Assembly (NCBI GenBank): GCA_017881145.1
Contig: JADGRG010000549.1
Coordinates: 1 to 5,131 of the forward strand
Direction of reading: 5' to 3'
Length of the DNA stretch: 5,131 nucleotides
From: Sandaracinaceae bacterium
GTDB lineage: Bacteria; Myxococcota_A; Polyangia; Polyangiales; JAFGIB01
Every line of letters begins with the position of its first letter. Position 1 is the first letter of the stretch. Below, in pieces: positions 5,036-5,131 of this stretch. Position numbers and translations under genes: made by a program. The notes under the pieces are model-generated. The model saw nothing but the letters and a program-made list of their open reading frames with translations. It did no database searches and was not told the DNA's origin.

Positions 5036-5131
5036 TCACTGCAGGCGGTGCGCGAAGAGGTGGTAAGCGGTGTCGACTGGAGCGAGATACACCAACATCG
5101 CGTGACCCTGTCCATCGATCGCGATGTGCAA
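5036..5131 (-). CDS. C-terminal end of an unidentified protein (partial)
   Basis: The minus strand is open from the right edge to a TGA at 5038-5036, giving 31 residues. They begin LHIAIDGQGHAMLVYLAPVD and end TAYHLFAHRLQ. By hand count 24 of 31 codons end in G or C, and the mix of hydrophobic and polar residues is protein-like, unlike the Arg/Ser-rich overlapping frame. It converges on the desaturase gene. The family is not recognised from so short a piece, and the start lies outside the window. Confidence 0.5.
   Translation of the reverse strand: MHIAIDGQGHAMLVYLAPVDTAYHLFAHRLQ

Overview
The window is GC-rich bacterial DNA that looks like a myxobacterial (Polyangia/Sorangium-type) chromosome. 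The signs are a secreted enzyme with a long Gly/Ser/Ala linker ending in a Cys-Ala-Cys, hydrophobic stretch and Arg cluster like the MYXO-CTERM sorting tail, a Cys-rich lipoprotein with a GGSSGGSSGG spacer after the lipobox, and coding regions whose third codon positions are mostly G or C. The assignment is an inference from style; no rRNA or marker gene is present.

Layout from left to right. Bases 1-61 hold a short open frame that may be the tail of an upstream gene. Bases 36-158 are a 123-bp imperfect palindrome with A6 and T6 tracts and a central small hairpin, resembling a miniature mobile or palindromic repeat. A secreted clan GH-A type glycoside hydrolase follows (187-1908, +). Its C-terminus has an unexpected lipoprotein-signal-like extension after the sorting tail. 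Next is an Acr3-family arsenite efflux permease (1998-3059, +), convergent with a Cys-rich lipoprotein gene (3203-3718, -), with a perfect 8-bp hairpin between them. The 324-bp divergent gap at 3719-4042 holds a pair of 9-bp direct repeats spaced 21 bp apart and a start-less remnant of a coding region on the minus strand. A membrane fatty-acid desaturase with three intact histidine boxes follows (4043-4927, +), and the window ends in the C-terminal end of an unidentified minus-strand gene (5036-5131).

The genes do not form an obvious pathway or operon. Each of the four complete genes appears to be its own transcription unit: polysaccharide degradation outside the cell, metalloid export, a surface lipoprotein of unknown role, and membrane-lipid desaturation. 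No arsR or arsC, CRISPR array, tRNA, rRNA or transposase was seen. I found no convincing new multi-gene system. The most interesting items are the palindromic element next to the hydrolase start, the double C-terminal signal of the hydrolase, and the cysteine pattern of the lipoprotein.
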